Source of the DNA: JAXHUH01 sp034211175
Lineage (GTDB): Bacteria > Actinomycetota > Acidimicrobiia > Acidimicrobiales > CAIXPF01
Length of the DNA: 64,000 bases
Direction: 5' to 3'
Assembly (NCBI GenBank): GCA_034211175.1
Contig: JAXHUH010000073.1
Span: 1 to 64,000, forward strand
Part shown: positions 26,129-34,849 of the stretch, in pieces
Layout: each line of letters opens with the position of its first letter
Position numbering within the stretch: the stretch's first letter is position 1
Notes under the pieces: model-generated
The model's database searches: none
Seen by the model: only the letters and a program-made list of their open reading frames with translations
What the model was told of the DNA's origin: nothing
Made by a program: the position numbers and the translations under genes

Positions 26129-28390
26129 ATGTTCACCCGATTGTCCGAGCTCACCTTCACGAGACGCCGGCTGGTGCTCGTCGTGACCGTCGTGGCCGTG
26201 GCGCTCGCCGCCGCGGTCGGCTCCGGTGTCTTCGGCCGCCTCTCCGGAGGGGGCTTCGACGACCCCGACGCCGAGGCGATCCGGGCCGCCGAGGTGCTCG
26301 ACGAACGCTTCGACGCCGGCTCACCCGACCTCGTGCTGCTCGTCGATGCCGCCGGGGGAGACGTCGACGCCGACGCGGTCGCCGCCGCCGGCGTCGCCCT
26401 CACCGAGGAGGTCGGTGGCCTCGACGGGGTCGGCCGGGCGATCTCCTACTGGACGGCCGGTCGGCCGCCGTCGCTGCGCAGCGGCACCGGGGACGGTGCG
26501 CTCGTCCTCGTCCGACTCGACGGCGACGAGGACGCACAGGACGCCAGCGCGGAGCACGTCGCCGAGGTCGTCGAGCGGGCGAACGCCGACGCGGACGGTC
26601 TGATCGATGTCGGCGTCGGCGGACCGACCCAGGTGTTCACCGAGGTCTCCGAGACGATCGAGGGTGACCTCGCCCGGGCCGAGTCCATCGCTGTGCCGAT
26701 CACGTTGGTGCTGCTCGTCGTCGTGTTCGGCGGCCTGGTCGCCGCGTTGTTGCCCCTCGCCGTGGGCATGGTCGCGGTGTTCGGCGGGTTCGCCGTGCTC
26801 GTCGGCGTCACCATGTTCACCGACGTGTCGGTGTTCTCGATCAACCTGATCACCGCGATGGGCCTCGGCCTCGCCATCGACTACAGCCTGTTCATCGTCA
26901 ACCGGTTCCGTGAGGAGCTCGACGCCGGCCACGAGGTCCGGGACGCGATCTCCCGCACCGTGCGGACCGCCGGGCGCACCGTCGCCTTCAGCGGGGTCAC
27001 GGTGGCCGTGTCGCTGGCCGCGCTGCTCGTCTTCCCGCTCTACTTCCTGCGCTCGTTCGCCTGGGCCGGCATCGGTGTCGTCGCCGTCGCCGTGCTCACC
27101 TCGACCGTCGCCCTGCCTGCGCTGCTCGCGGTGCTCGGCCACCGGGTCGACCGCCTCCGGATCGGGCATCGCCGGCCGGTGGTCTCTGCCGATGGCTTCT
27201 GGTCCCGCACCGCCCACGCGGTGATGGCCCGCCCGTGGCCCTTCGCACTCGGCGTGACGCTGGTCCTCGTCGTGGCGGGCCTGCCGTTCTTCGGCGTGCA
27301 ATGGGGCCTGCCCGACGACCGGGTGCTCCCCGAGGATGCACCGGCCCGGGTCGTGAGCGACGAGCTGCGCGCCGACTTCGATGCTGGCGAGCAGGACGCC
27401 TTCGGCGTGGCCCTCCTCGGTCCGGGCGCCGCCACGGATGCCGCCGACGGGCTGGCCGCGTACGCCGCACTGGTGTCGCGGGTCGACGGCGTCGCCCGGG
27501 TCGACTCCGCCGTCGGCCACCACGCCGGCGGCGAGCTGGTCGCCGGGCCCGACGCCACGACGCTCCGCTTCCCGGCCGAGGGCGACACGTGGATCTCGGT
27601 CGTCGCGTCCGTCGAGGACATCTCGCCGGAGGCCGAGGCGATGATCGCCGACATCCGCTCGATCGACGCGCCCTACGACGAGGCACTCGTGGGCGGCACC
27701 TCGGCCGAGCTCGTCGACTCGAAGGCCGCGATCTTCGGCCTCGTCCCGTGGGCCGCGCTCTTGATCGCGGCGTCGACGTTCGTGCTGCTGTTCCTGATGT
27801 TCGGGAGCGTGGTCGTGCCGGCGAAGGCGATCGTGCTGAACCTGCTGTCGCTGACCGCGACGTTCGGGGCCATCGTCTGGGTCTTCCAGGAGGGCCACGG
27901 CGCCGGGCTCCTCGACTTCACGCCCACCGGCCTGACCGACACGTCGATGCCGATCCTCATGTTCTGCATCGCCTTCGGCCTGTCCATGGACTACGAGGTC
28001 TTCCTGCTCTCGCGCATCAAGGAGGAGTACGACCGCACCGGCGACAACACCGCGTCGGTGGCAACCGGCCTGCAGCGCACCGGCCGGCTCGTCACCGCCG
28101 CGGCGGCGCTGCTGTCGGTCACGTTCATCGCCTTCGGCACCTCCGAGATCACCTTCATCAAGATGTTCGGCGTCGGGCTCGCCATGGCCATCCTCGTGGA
28201 TGCGTCGCTGGTGCGTGCGCTGCTGGTGCCGGCGTTCATGCGCCTCGCCGGCGACGCCAACTGGTGGGCGCCCGCCGCGCTGCGCCGGCTCCACGACCGC
28301 ATCGGGATCAGCGAGCACGTCGAGCTCGACGACCCCGCCGCCGCGGATCGCGACCCGGCCGACGACGACCGTCCGTCGGTCCCCGCCTGA
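26129..28390 (+). CDS. MMPL/RND family transporter
   Basis: A 753-residue inner-membrane RND-type transporter with two homologous halves. N-terminal helix (~12-32), extracytoplasmic loop, five helices (~190-345), a second single helix (~370), second loop, five helices (~555-700). Each half has the MMPL signature: GLGLAIDYSLFIVNRFREE and AFGLSMDYEVFLLSRIKEE, the Asp/Tyr pair being the proton relay. Relatives export lipids or drugs. ATG 26129 follows GGAGGAGGG by 5 nt; an upstream ATG at 26111 is less likely. The stop codon lies inside the first unit of a 27-bp tandem repeat. Probably controlled by the divergent TetR. Confidence 0.93.
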   Translation: MFTRLSELTFTRRRLVLVVTVVAVALAAAVGSGVFGRLSGGGFDDPDAEAIRAAEVLDERFDAGSPDLVLLVDAAGGDVDADAVAAAGVALTEEVGGLDGVGRAISYWTAGRPPSLRSGTGDGALVLVRLDGDEDAQDASAEHVAEVVERANADADGLIDVGVGGPTQVFTEVSETIEGDLARAESIAVPITLVLLVVVFGGLVAALLPLAVGMVAVFGGFAVLVGVTMFTDVSVFSINLITAMGLGLAIDYSLFIVNRFREELDAGHEVRDAISRTVRTAGRTVAFSGVTVAVSLAALLVFPLYFLRSFAWAGIGVVAVAVLTSTVALPALLAVLGHRVDRLRIGHRRPVVSADGFWSRTAHAVMARPWPFALGVTLVLVVAGLPFFGVQWGLPDDRVLPEDAPARVVSDELRADFDAGEQDAFGVALLGPGAATDAADGLAAYAALVSRVDGVARVDSAVGHHAGGELVAGPDATTLRFPAEGDTWISVVASVEDISPEAEAMIADIRSIDAPYDEALVGGTSAELVDSKAAIFGLVPWAALLIAASTFVLLFLMFGSVVVPAKAIVLNLLSLTATFGAIVWVFQEGHGAGLLDFTPTGLTDTSMPILMFCIAFGLSMDYEVFLLSRIKEEYDRTGDNTASVATGLQRTGRLVTAAAALLSVTFIAFGTSEITFIKMFGVGLAMAILVDASLVRALLVPAFMRLAGDANWWAPAALRRLHDRIGISEHVELDDPAAADRDPADDDRPSVPA

Positions 28391-28466
28391 GCGGCGGAGA
28401 GCGGGAGCACGGCCTGAGCGGCGGAGAGCGGGGGCACGGCCTGAGCGGCGGAGAGCGGGGGCACGG
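28386..28466 (+). repeat. 27-bp tandem repeat, three units
   Basis: Three head-to-tail 27-bp units (28386-28412, 28413-28439, 28440-28466) differ at one base (an A in unit 1, G in units 2 and 3), followed by a 7-bp partial copy. Each unit begins CCTGAGCGGCGGAGAGCGGG. The first contains the MMPL stop codon. In the frame of the downstream gene it reads as nine-residue LSGGERGHG repeats without stops. Confidence 0.9.
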
Positions 28467-28530
28467 CCTGAGGCGAGGTTCCCCACGCCGGGGGAGTTTC
28501 GGCTCGTGCGCCAGCGGGTACCGGGTGCCG

Positions 28531-30114
28531 GTGAGCCAGCCAGCTCCCCGTGACGGGCGACCCGATCCGACCACCGATGACCGGCGCCTCCGGGTGCTGG
28601 TCATCGGCGCGACCGGCTACGTCGGTGGCCGCCTGACCCCCCGCCTCCTCGCCGAGGGCCACCGCGTCCGTTGTCTGGTGCGGCGGCCGCCGAAGCTCAC
28701 CGCCCGTGTCTGGCACGAGCGGGTCGAGGTCCACAAGGGCGACGTCACCGACGCCGAGTCCCTCGAGGGTGCGTTCGACGACATCGACGTCGTCTACCAC
28801 CTGGTGCACTCGATGGGCGGCGGCGACGACTTCGCCGAGGTCGACCGGAAGGCCGCGGCCAACGTCGCCGAGGCCGCGGCCGCTGCCGGGGTCCGCCAGA
28901 TCGTCTACCTCGGCGGCCTCGGTGACGAGTCCGACCCGTCGGGTGCCGCGGCCGCGCTGTCACCCCACCTCGAGAGCCGCCACGAGGTCGGGCGCGTGCT
29001 CGCGTCCGGGTCGGTGCCGGTGACCGAGCTGCGGGCGGCCGTGATCATCGGGTCCGGCTCGGCGTCGTTCGAGATGCTGCGCTCCCTGGTCGAGGTGCTG
29101 CCGGCGATGATCACCCCGTCGTGGGTGCGCCGGTCGCGGTGCCAGCCGATCGCCATCGCCGACGTCCTCGACGACCTCGTCGGCGTTGCCGGGCTCGAGG
29201 ACGCCATGGGGCAGGTGCTCGACATCGGCGGCACCGACGTCGTGACCTACCAGGAGATGATGGTCACCTTCGCCGAGGTCGCCGAGCTGAACCGGCGCAT
29301 CGTCGTGCCCGTGCCGCTGATCTCGCCCCGGCTCAGCACCCACTGGGTCAACCTCGTCACCCCACTGCCGATCGGGCTGGCCCGGGAGCTGGTCAGCAGC
29401 CTGGTCAACGACGTCGTCGTCCGCGACGACCACGACATCAACCGCGTGCTGCCCCGCGAGCGCCTCGGGTTCCGCGAGGCGATCGCCGACGCGCTGGCCC
29501 GCATCGAGGACCGCGAGGCATCGACGAGCTGGTCCGACGCCAGCCTGGCCAGCCGCCCGGCCGAGCCGTGGAACTACGACCCGTCGTGGGCCGGCGCGAC
29601 CCTCTACGACGACGTCCGCACCCGCACGACGACGGCGTCGCCCGAGCGCACGTTCCGCACCATCGAGGGTGTCGGCGGGCGGCGCAGCTGGTACGTCGCC
29701 GATCCGCTGTGGAAGCTGCGTGGCCTGATCGACAAGCTCGTCGGCGGCGTCGGCCTGTCCCGGGGTCGGCGCGACCCCGACGAGCTGCGGGTCGGTGACG
29801 CGCTCGACTTCTGGCGGGTCGAGGAGCTCGACGAGCCGACCCGCCTGCGCCTGCGGGCCGAGATGCGCCTCCCGGGCCGGGCGTGGCTCGAGTGGCGGCT
29901 GCGGGGCCTCCCCGACGGGGGTGCCGAGGTCACCCAGCGGGCGATCTACCACCCGAAGGGCCTGGCCGGACGCGCCTACTGGTGGGTCCTGTGGCCGTTC
30001 CACGGGGTGATCTTCCCCCGCATGCTGCGTCGCCTCGTCGCCGAGGCCGAGGAGAAGGCCGCCGCGGCCGGCTCGAACGGCGGTCGCGCCCGGTCCCCGG
30101 TCGCCGCGGGCTGA
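28531..30114 (+). CDS. NAD(P)-binding epimerase-like protein with C-terminal DUF2867
   Basis: A 527-residue two-part protein. Residues ~18-320: atypical extended SDR/NmrA-like Rossmann domain (LRVLVIGATGYVGGRL, then DVTDAESLEGAFDDIDVVYHLVHSM). Residues ~330-510: DUF2867 (ASPERTFRTIEGVGGRRSWY, DALDFWRVEELDEPTRLRLRAEMRLPGRAWLEW, YHPKGLAGRAYWWVLWPFHG). This fusion is a known family of unknown reaction, often called YbjT-like. GTG 28531 is used; GTG 28525 is equally possible, and the frame stays open upstream through the 27-bp repeats. It follows the MMPL gene on the same strand. Confidence 0.85.
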   Translation: MSQPAPRDGRPDPTTDDRRLRVLVIGATGYVGGRLTPRLLAEGHRVRCLVRRPPKLTARVWHERVEVHKGDVTDAESLEGAFDDIDVVYHLVHSMGGGDDFAEVDRKAAANVAEAAAAAGVRQIVYLGGLGDESDPSGAAAALSPHLESRHEVGRVLASGSVPVTELRAAVIIGSGSASFEMLRSLVEVLPAMITPSWVRRSRCQPIAIADVLDDLVGVAGLEDAMGQVLDIGGTDVVTYQEMMVTFAEVAELNRRIVVPVPLISPRLSTHWVNLVTPLPIGLARELVSSLVNDVVVRDDHDINRVLPRERLGFREAIADALARIEDREASTSWSDASLASRPAEPWNYDPSWAGATLYDDVRTRTTTASPERTFRTIEGVGGRRSWYVADPLWKLRGLIDKLVGGVGLSRGRRDPDELRVGDALDFWRVEELDEPTRLRLRAEMRLPGRAWLEWRLRGLPDGGAEVTQRAIYHPKGLAGRAYWWVLWPFHGVIFPRMLRRLVAEAEEKAAAAGSNGGRARSPVAAG

Positions 30115-30138
30115 CGGTTCGGGCCGCGGCGCGGTCCG

Positions 30139-30567
30139 TCACTCCACCAGCTTGCGCAACAGCCCGTCGAGCGTGGCCCGCTCCTCGTCGGTGAGCACGG
30201 CGAACGCCTCCCGGTCGACGTCGCGGACCACGGGGTAGGCGCGCCCCAGCAGCTCGTGGCCGGCGTCGGTGACGACGAGGTTCGACGGGCGACCGCGTCC
30301 GGCGTCACCGCGCTCGATCAGCCCGGCCGACGCCAGGCTGCGCAGCAGCTCGCTCATGCTCTGCGGGGTGATCAGCACCCGTCGTGCCAGTTCACCCTGG
30401 CTCAGCGTCTCGTCGTCGGCCACGAGGGCCAGGACGCTGAACTGGCGCGGATTGATGCCGCTCTCCCGCAGTGCCTCGTGCCACGACCGGGAGACGGTGT
30501 CGGCGGCGCGGGCGAGCAGGTAGCCGAGCTGGCGGTCGGGCTCCAGGGGCGCGCTCGGATCGTCCAC
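30139..30567 (-). CDS. MarR family transcriptional regulator
   Basis: A 142-residue MarR protein. Helix-turn-helix with wing at about residues 45-105: INPRQFSVLALVADDETLSQGELARRVLITPQSMSELLRSLASAGLIERGDAGRGRPSNLVVTDAG. GTG start at 30567 with a G-rich ribosome-binding region upstream. It is divergent from a four-helix membrane protein; the shared 153-bp interval carries two MarR-type dyads forming one 17-bp perfect inverted repeat. Auto-repression and control of the membrane protein are inferred. Confidence 0.92.
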   Translation of the reverse strand: MDDPSAPLEPDRQLGYLLARAADTVSRSWHEALRESGINPRQFSVLALVADDETLSQGELARRVLITPQSMSELLRSLASAGLIERGDAGRGRPSNLVVTDAGHELLGRAYPVVRDVDREAFAVLTDEERATLDGLLRKLVE

Positions 30568-30610
30568 GACGTCGTACCTACACCCCCCTGCGACGGAACC
30601 GCCACGCGAG

Positions 30611-30652
30611 CCATCAGGTTCCTGATACTCTCCTCTATCAGGAACCTGATGG
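30611..30652. promoter_or_regulatory. Double MarR operator in a 17-bp perfect inverted repeat
   Basis: Left arm CCATCAGGTTCCTGATA (30611-30627) and right arm TATCAGGAACCTGATGG (30636-30652) are exact reverse complements around an 8-nt spacer. Each arm is itself a dyad, ATCAGG-TT-CCTGAT and ATCAGG-AA-CCTGAT, with centres 24 bp apart. Two MarR dimers could bind side by side between the divergent genes. Confidence 0.8.
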
Positions 30653-30720
30653 TCTGCGCGCGGTCGTCGGGTGCTGGTCGAGGTCCGGTGGATGCCGGAC
30701 GTGGTGAACGGGAGGCAGCA

Positions 30721-31272
30721 GTGACGACGACGGGAACAGGGGCCGCGGCGGGGATCGCGGCGATCTCGGGAGGTGCCGACGAGCGCCCGTGGCGTCGGTG
30801 GTCGACGCTCGGGGCGGTGCTCGGGCTCCTGCACTGGTTCTTCGGCAACCTCTACGAAGCCGTCGTCATCTCGCCGAACTGGGTCGTCGAGTCGCCCGCG
30901 CAGCTCACGCGGCTCAACGACTTCTTCGCGCGGACCAGCCCGACCCTCTACTTCGTGCCGGTGCTGGTCGTGGCGGTTGCGCTGACCTGGTGGCTGTGGG
31001 CGACGGCCCGCGGCTCGGTCGCCGCCACCGCCTACCGCCGCGCCGGCTGGTTGGCCGTGGTGGCGATGGCGGTCAACACGGTCGTCGTCGTGACCGTCGT
31101 GAGCGTGCTCTTCGGAGACGAGGCGACGCGGGCCGACGCCGATCTCACCGCCTACGCGTGGCGGTGGAACGTGCTCAACGTCGTCCGCATGGTCCTCGTC
31201 GCCGCGACCGCCGTCCAGCTGTTCGAGGCCTTTCGCCGGCTCGACCGGGCGGCCGAGCCGGCGCAGACCTGA
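30721..31272 (+). CDS. Four-helix integral membrane protein (function unknown)
   Basis: A 183-residue protein with four predicted membrane helices (about residues 25-45, 80-100, 110-135 and 155-172), resembling DUF1772-type membrane proteins. Notable conserved-looking segments are GLLHWFFGNLYEAVVISPNW and YAWRWNVLNVVRMVLVAA. GTG start with GGGAGG 6 nt upstream. It is divergent from a MarR regulator and probably repressed by it. Function and substrate unknown; this class often appears next to MarR genes. Confidence 0.8.
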   Translation: MTTTGTGAAAGIAAISGGADERPWRRWSTLGAVLGLLHWFFGNLYEAVVISPNWVVESPAQLTRLNDFFARTSPTLYFVPVLVVAVALTWWLWATARGSVAATAYRRAGWLAVVAMAVNTVVVVTVVSVLFGDEATRADADLTAYAWRWNVLNVVRMVLVAATAVQLFEAFRRLDRAAEPAQT

Positions 31273-31290
31273 CGGCGGCGCCCCGGCGGC

Positions 31291-33822
31291 TCAGCGCCAG
31301 AAGGTGCGGCGCCGCGTGCCGGTGTCCGACGGCCCGCCGTCGCCGGTCCCGTTGGTGTCGCCTGCGTCGTCGGCGAAGGCGTCGATGGCGGCGAGGGTGG
31401 CGCGATCGTCGCCTGCCGTCCCGGTCGTCCACGCCGTCGCGGCGTCGACGATCGCCCGTAGGCGATCGACGAGCCCCGCCGTCGCGCCGACCGACGTCAG
31501 GTCGTCGACGAGGAGCCGCAGCCGGCCGATCGCCCTGCGGGCCTCGTCGCGATCGCCGCCGGTGATCGCGGAGCGGAGCGCGGCGAGCTCGTCGTCGATC
31601 CGGTCGCGGTAGCGGGCCTCGGGCGGGTTCGCCGGCTCCTCGCGGCGGGCGCCGTCGGATCCACGGTCGCCGGCGGCCTCTCGTGCCGGGCGCCGCCGCA
31701 GGGCCCTGCCCAGGCGGCCGCCCGTCGCCTCGAGGTGGAGGGACGTCTGTGCTGCGGGCGGGGGCTGTGGCGACGCGAACGCGACGAACCCGTCGCCCGC
31801 GGCCGGTGATGCGGCGGCCGGCGCCGAGGCGACGAACGCCCGCATCGGAGGTGACGGTGGCGCCGCGGATGCCTGCTCCCAGCCGGAGGGCAACTCGACC
31901 GGCTGGACGATCCTCGCCGGGTCCGTCGACGACGTGCGCTCGGTGGTGTCGACGGCCAGGTACGCAGTGAACCGGCTGAGCACCCCGAACTGCAGCGAGG
32001 TGGCGATGATCCGGTCGGCCAGCCCGGCGTCGGGGCGCACGGCGTGGGCGTCCTCGAGATCCCGGACGCGGGCTCGGGCCCACATCGCGTGACCGGCCCG
32101 GTCGTCGACGCGGCAGGCGACCTCGGCGGTCCACGGGTCCCCGAGCTCGTCGGTCGCCGCCAGCGTGACCGTCGCCGGTGGGCGGCCCCGGTAGCGGCCG
32201 GCCACGACGAGCGGCACCCCTTCGAAGCAGTCGGCGCGGCCCGGGGTGGTGTCGTCGGCGACCACGTCGAAGCCGCCGCTCCCGGGTTCGCCGGCGTCGT
32301 GGTCACCGGCGTGGATGGTGAGGTCGCGCAGGACGGGTCGGGCGATGCGACGGTGGAGCGCCGTCATGACCTCGTCGAGGCGGTCCTCCGATTCGACGAG
32401 CTCGCACCGCCCGGCGCCGGCCGCCGCGAGGCGCCGGAGGAAGCCGGCGTTGACGGCCCGGTCGATGCCGACGGTGAACAGCCGCGCCGAGCCGAGCTTC
32501 GGGTCGAGCCCGGCGAGGATCTGGTCCTCGTTGCCGACCTGGCCGTCGGTGACGACCACGACGACGGCGTCCCGGTCACCGGACTCCTCGAGCGGCGCGA
32601 CGGCCTGCGTGAGCGCCGGCAGCATCTGGGTGCCACCCCGGGCGTCGAGGCGGGACAGGAACTCGACGGCCGCGTAGCGGTTCCGATCGGTGGCGGCGAC
32701 GAGCCCGTCCTGGTCGGGCGGGGTCTCGCACACGTGGTCGAACGCGACCACGGCGAACCGGTCGGTGCTGCGCAGCGAGTCGACGATCCGGGCCGCGGCA
32801 CGGCGGGCGGCGACCATCTTCCACCCCTGCATCGAGCCCGACCGGTCGAGGACGAGCACGACGTCGCGGGGCCCCGAACCCGTGGCCGCCGGTGGCACGA
32901 CCGTGGCATACCAGGTCCCGGTCCCGCGGTCTCCCGCGTCGCCGGCGCCGGGCTCGTTCACGTGGTCGGCGGCCGTCGTCGGCGTCGCGGTGTCGGGGGT
33001 GCACGTGACCCCGGTGGTGATCGTGTCGCCCCCGATCCCGAACCGGAGGACGAAGTCCCGGTCGACCCGCTCGCCGGGGCGCAGCTCGACCCGCATCGGC
33101 CCGGTGCCTGCCCCGTCGGTCATCACGACGTCGTGCAGCGCCGACCGCAGCCCACGGAGCCCGAGGTCGTCCGCGTCGATCGTCACGCCGACGGACAGGC
33201 GCACCGGGTTCGGGGAGCCCGGAAGGAGGACCGGGGGCGAGATCGTCGATGCGTCGGGCACCGCGTCGGTGTCGTCGGTGGTCCCGCCGGCGACGTTCGG
33301 CCCGTCGAGCGGGCTGCCGGGGACGTACCGGGGTGCGGTCACGAGCGGGAAGCGGAACGTGGCCTCGGCGCCGTCGACCGGGAGGCGCCACTCGAGATCG
33401 AGCTCGACGACCGCGGTCTCGCCCGGCCCGATGTTGCCGACCCGCATGGAGAACGTGTCCGGCCGGTTCTCCTCGGCGATGGCGGCGCGACGGCCCTGCT
33501 CGATCGCCTCGTCGTAGCCGGCCCGGGCCGCGGCGCGCTCCATCAGGGTGCCGTCGACGACGCGGTCGGCCACCGTCATGCGGAACCGGGTGACCGCGGC
33601 ACGGTCGGGGAGCGGGTGGAGGTAGGTGGCCTCGATCGCCCGGTCGAGGCGGTTCTCGAACGTCTGGCGCACCCGGACTCGGGCGACGAGGCCGGCGATG
33701 TGGCCGTCGACGTCGAGCGCCACCAGCGGCAGCGCCCCCTCCTCGGTCCGCAGCTCGCTCGGTGTGTCGCTCCAGGGCTCGTCGAGCTCGTCCGGTCGCA
33801 TCGTCGGGACGGGTGTGGTCAT
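31291..33822 (-). CDS. VIT and von Willebrand A domain protein
   Basis: An 843-residue protein with no clear signal peptide. VIT domain at about residues 30-150 (VRVRQTFENRLDRAIEATYLHPLPDRAAVTRF, then the AGYDEAIEQGRRAAIAEENRPDTFSM region). vWA domain at about 320-490 with a complete MIDAS: DRSGSM, Thr in RGGTQMLPAL, Asp in VVTDGQVGNE. The C-terminal ~200 residues are Pro/Ala-rich and then helical. The start overlaps the MerR gene stop by ATGA. MerR plus VIT/vWA is a recurrent actinobacterial pair of unknown job. The metal site is intact, so it should bind a protein partner through Mg2+. Confidence 0.9.
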   Translation of the reverse strand: MTTPVPTMRPDELDEPWSDTPSELRTEEGALPLVALDVDGHIAGLVARVRVRQTFENRLDRAIEATYLHPLPDRAAVTRFRMTVADRVVDGTLMERAAARAGYDEAIEQGRRAAIAEENRPDTFSMRVGNIGPGETAVVELDLEWRLPVDGAEATFRFPLVTAPRYVPGSPLDGPNVAGGTTDDTDAVPDASTISPPVLLPGSPNPVRLSVGVTIDADDLGLRGLRSALHDVVMTDGAGTGPMRVELRPGERVDRDFVLRFGIGGDTITTGVTCTPDTATPTTAADHVNEPGAGDAGDRGTGTWYATVVPPAATGSGPRDVVLVLDRSGSMQGWKMVAARRAAARIVDSLRSTDRFAVVAFDHVCETPPDQDGLVAATDRNRYAAVEFLSRLDARGGTQMLPALTQAVAPLEESGDRDAVVVVVTDGQVGNEDQILAGLDPKLGSARLFTVGIDRAVNAGFLRRLAAAGAGRCELVESEDRLDEVMTALHRRIARPVLRDLTIHAGDHDAGEPGSGGFDVVADDTTPGRADCFEGVPLVVAGRYRGRPPATVTLAATDELGDPWTAEVACRVDDRAGHAMWARARVRDLEDAHAVRPDAGLADRIIATSLQFGVLSRFTAYLAVDTTERTSSTDPARIVQPVELPSGWEQASAAPPSPPMRAFVASAPAAASPAAGDGFVAFASPQPPPAAQTSLHLEATGGRLGRALRRRPAREAAGDRGSDGARREEPANPPEARYRDRIDDELAALRSAITGGDRDEARRAIGRLRLLVDDLTSVGATAGLVDRLRAIVDAATAWTTGTAGDDRATLAAIDAFADDAGDTNGTGDGGPSDTGTRRRTFWR

Positions 33823-34511
33823 CGTGTCCGCCTTTCGGGGCCGCTCGCTGCTGTGGCGTCGGGGTCGTCGTCTCGGAGGAGCCCCCGGGCGCGCAGCTCG
33901 TCGAGGAGCTGGTGGGCCGCGGCTGTGACCGCGGCGCCATCGGCCGTGGTCGGCATGCGCCCGGCCGGGAAGCTCAGGTGGACCCCGGGCGCCAGTTCCA
34001 CGGCAGCCAGCACCGGGGTCGTGTCCTCGGCGGGGGTCGTGTCCTCGTCCACGGGGGCCGGCGTCGCAGCCCAGAACGCGGCGGACCGGTGCGTCGGTCC
34101 CGCGGGCGCGGGTTGGCGCGGCGTGGGCTGCGGCACCGGTTGCCGCGGACGCGCCTCGGCGGACGCGGCCCTCGTGGCCGTCGTGGCCACGGCCCCGATG
34201 GCGGCGAGCTCCCGGTCGGTGCGGCCGACGAGGCGCTGCTGGATGTCGCCCAGCGCGACGTCGTCGGCCTGGAGCCGCTTGATGGCCAGCACCTGGAGCA
34301 CGTGGCGCTCGCCGTAGAGCGCCGTGCGGCCCCGGTGGGACACCGGCGGGTCCAGGAGCCCGAGCGTGCGGTAGTAGCGCAGCGTCCGCTCGGTCGGTGC
34401 GGCACCGTTGCCGTCGGGCGCGCGCAGATGCCGACCGACCTGCCGCACGAGCTCGTCGATCGTGAACGTCGCCCCGTCCGGCGCTGATGCTGATCCCGGC
34501 GTCGTTCCCAT
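33819..34511 (-). CDS. MerR family regulator of the VIT/vWA operon
   Basis: A 230-residue regulator. MerR-type helix-turn-helix at about residues 15-85 (FTIDELVRQVGRHLR, TERTLRYYRTLGLLDPPVSHRGRTALYGERHVLQVLAIKRLQADDVALGDI). A long Pro/Ala/Thr-rich linker follows (~110-165), then a conserved-looking PVLAAVELAPGVHLSFPAGRMP segment and a helical tail (VTAAAHQLLDELRARGLL). No metal-binding cysteines. It is translationally coupled to the VIT/vWA gene. The ATG at 34511 sits 8 nt after TACAGT, itself part of the first operator dyad, so it is probably autoregulated and leaderless. Confidence 0.9.
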   Translation of the reverse strand: MGTTPGSASAPDGATFTIDELVRQVGRHLRAPDGNGAAPTERTLRYYRTLGLLDPPVSHRGRTALYGERHVLQVLAIKRLQADDVALGDIQQRLVGRTDRELAAIGAVATTATRAASAEARPRQPVPQPTPRQPAPAGPTHRSAAFWAATPAPVDEDTTPAEDTTPVLAAVELAPGVHLSFPAGRMPTTADGAAVTAAAHQLLDELRARGLLRDDDPDATAASGPERRTR

Positions 34512-34519
34512 CGCCGCCC

Positions 34520-34542
34520 ACTGTAACAGTCACTGTGACAGT
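34520..34542 (-). promoter_or_regulatory. Tandem ACTGTnACAGT dyads (MerR operator with -10)
   Basis: Two 11-bp palindromes, ACTGTAACAGT (34520-34530) and ACTGTGACAGT (34532-34542), with centres 12 bp apart. On the minus strand the first contains TACAGT, a good -10 box 8 nt before the MerR ATG. The sites thus cover the -10/-35 interval, the usual MerR placement. Confidence 0.75.
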
Positions 34543-34612
34543 ACTGCGGGGAAACGGGGAGATCGGTGGGGCCCGGGTCTGCGGCGCGAGGTCTCGGGCT
34601 CGGCCGTCGAGC

Positions 34613-34849
34613 TCAGTGTCGGGTCGGCTCGGTTGTGTCCGGAGCGGGGTCGCCGTCGCCGCGGCCGCTCCGCCGTCGGGCCGCGGCACGTGCCCCGACG
34701 ACGATGAGCACGCCGAGTACGGCGATGACCGGACCGCCGGCGCGATCGAGCGCCGCCCCGACCCCGACCCCGACCGCGGCGAGCAGCGGCCCCGCGCAGC
34801 ACGCCAGGCATCCGACTGCGCCGAGGGCGGCGAGCCGCCGCCCGCTCAT
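34613..34849 (-). CDS. MerT-like mini membrane protein
   Basis: A 78-residue protein with two membrane helices (residues ~8-28 and ~36-55). The first helix carries GCLACCAGPLLAAVGVGVG, reminiscent of the paired-cysteine first helix of the mercuric transporter MerT and of MerC-like proteins. The basic/acidic tail is cytosolic. It overlaps the upstream MerR stop by ATGA, so it is coupled to a metal-type regulator. Role inferred: small metal (mercury or other thiophilic ion) transport or sensing protein. Too short for a complete MerT. Confidence 0.7.
   Translation of the reverse strand: MSGRRLAALGAVGCLACCAGPLLAAVGVGVGAALDRAGGPVIAVLGVLIVVGARAAARRRSGRGDGDPAPDTTEPTRH

Noticed and set aside
27235..28530. 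Open frame upstream of the DUF2867 gene that could fuse it to more than 400 extra residues
   Set aside because: It overlaps the MMPL transporter gene in another frame and is Arg-rich without domains; the true protein begins at a GTG near 28531.
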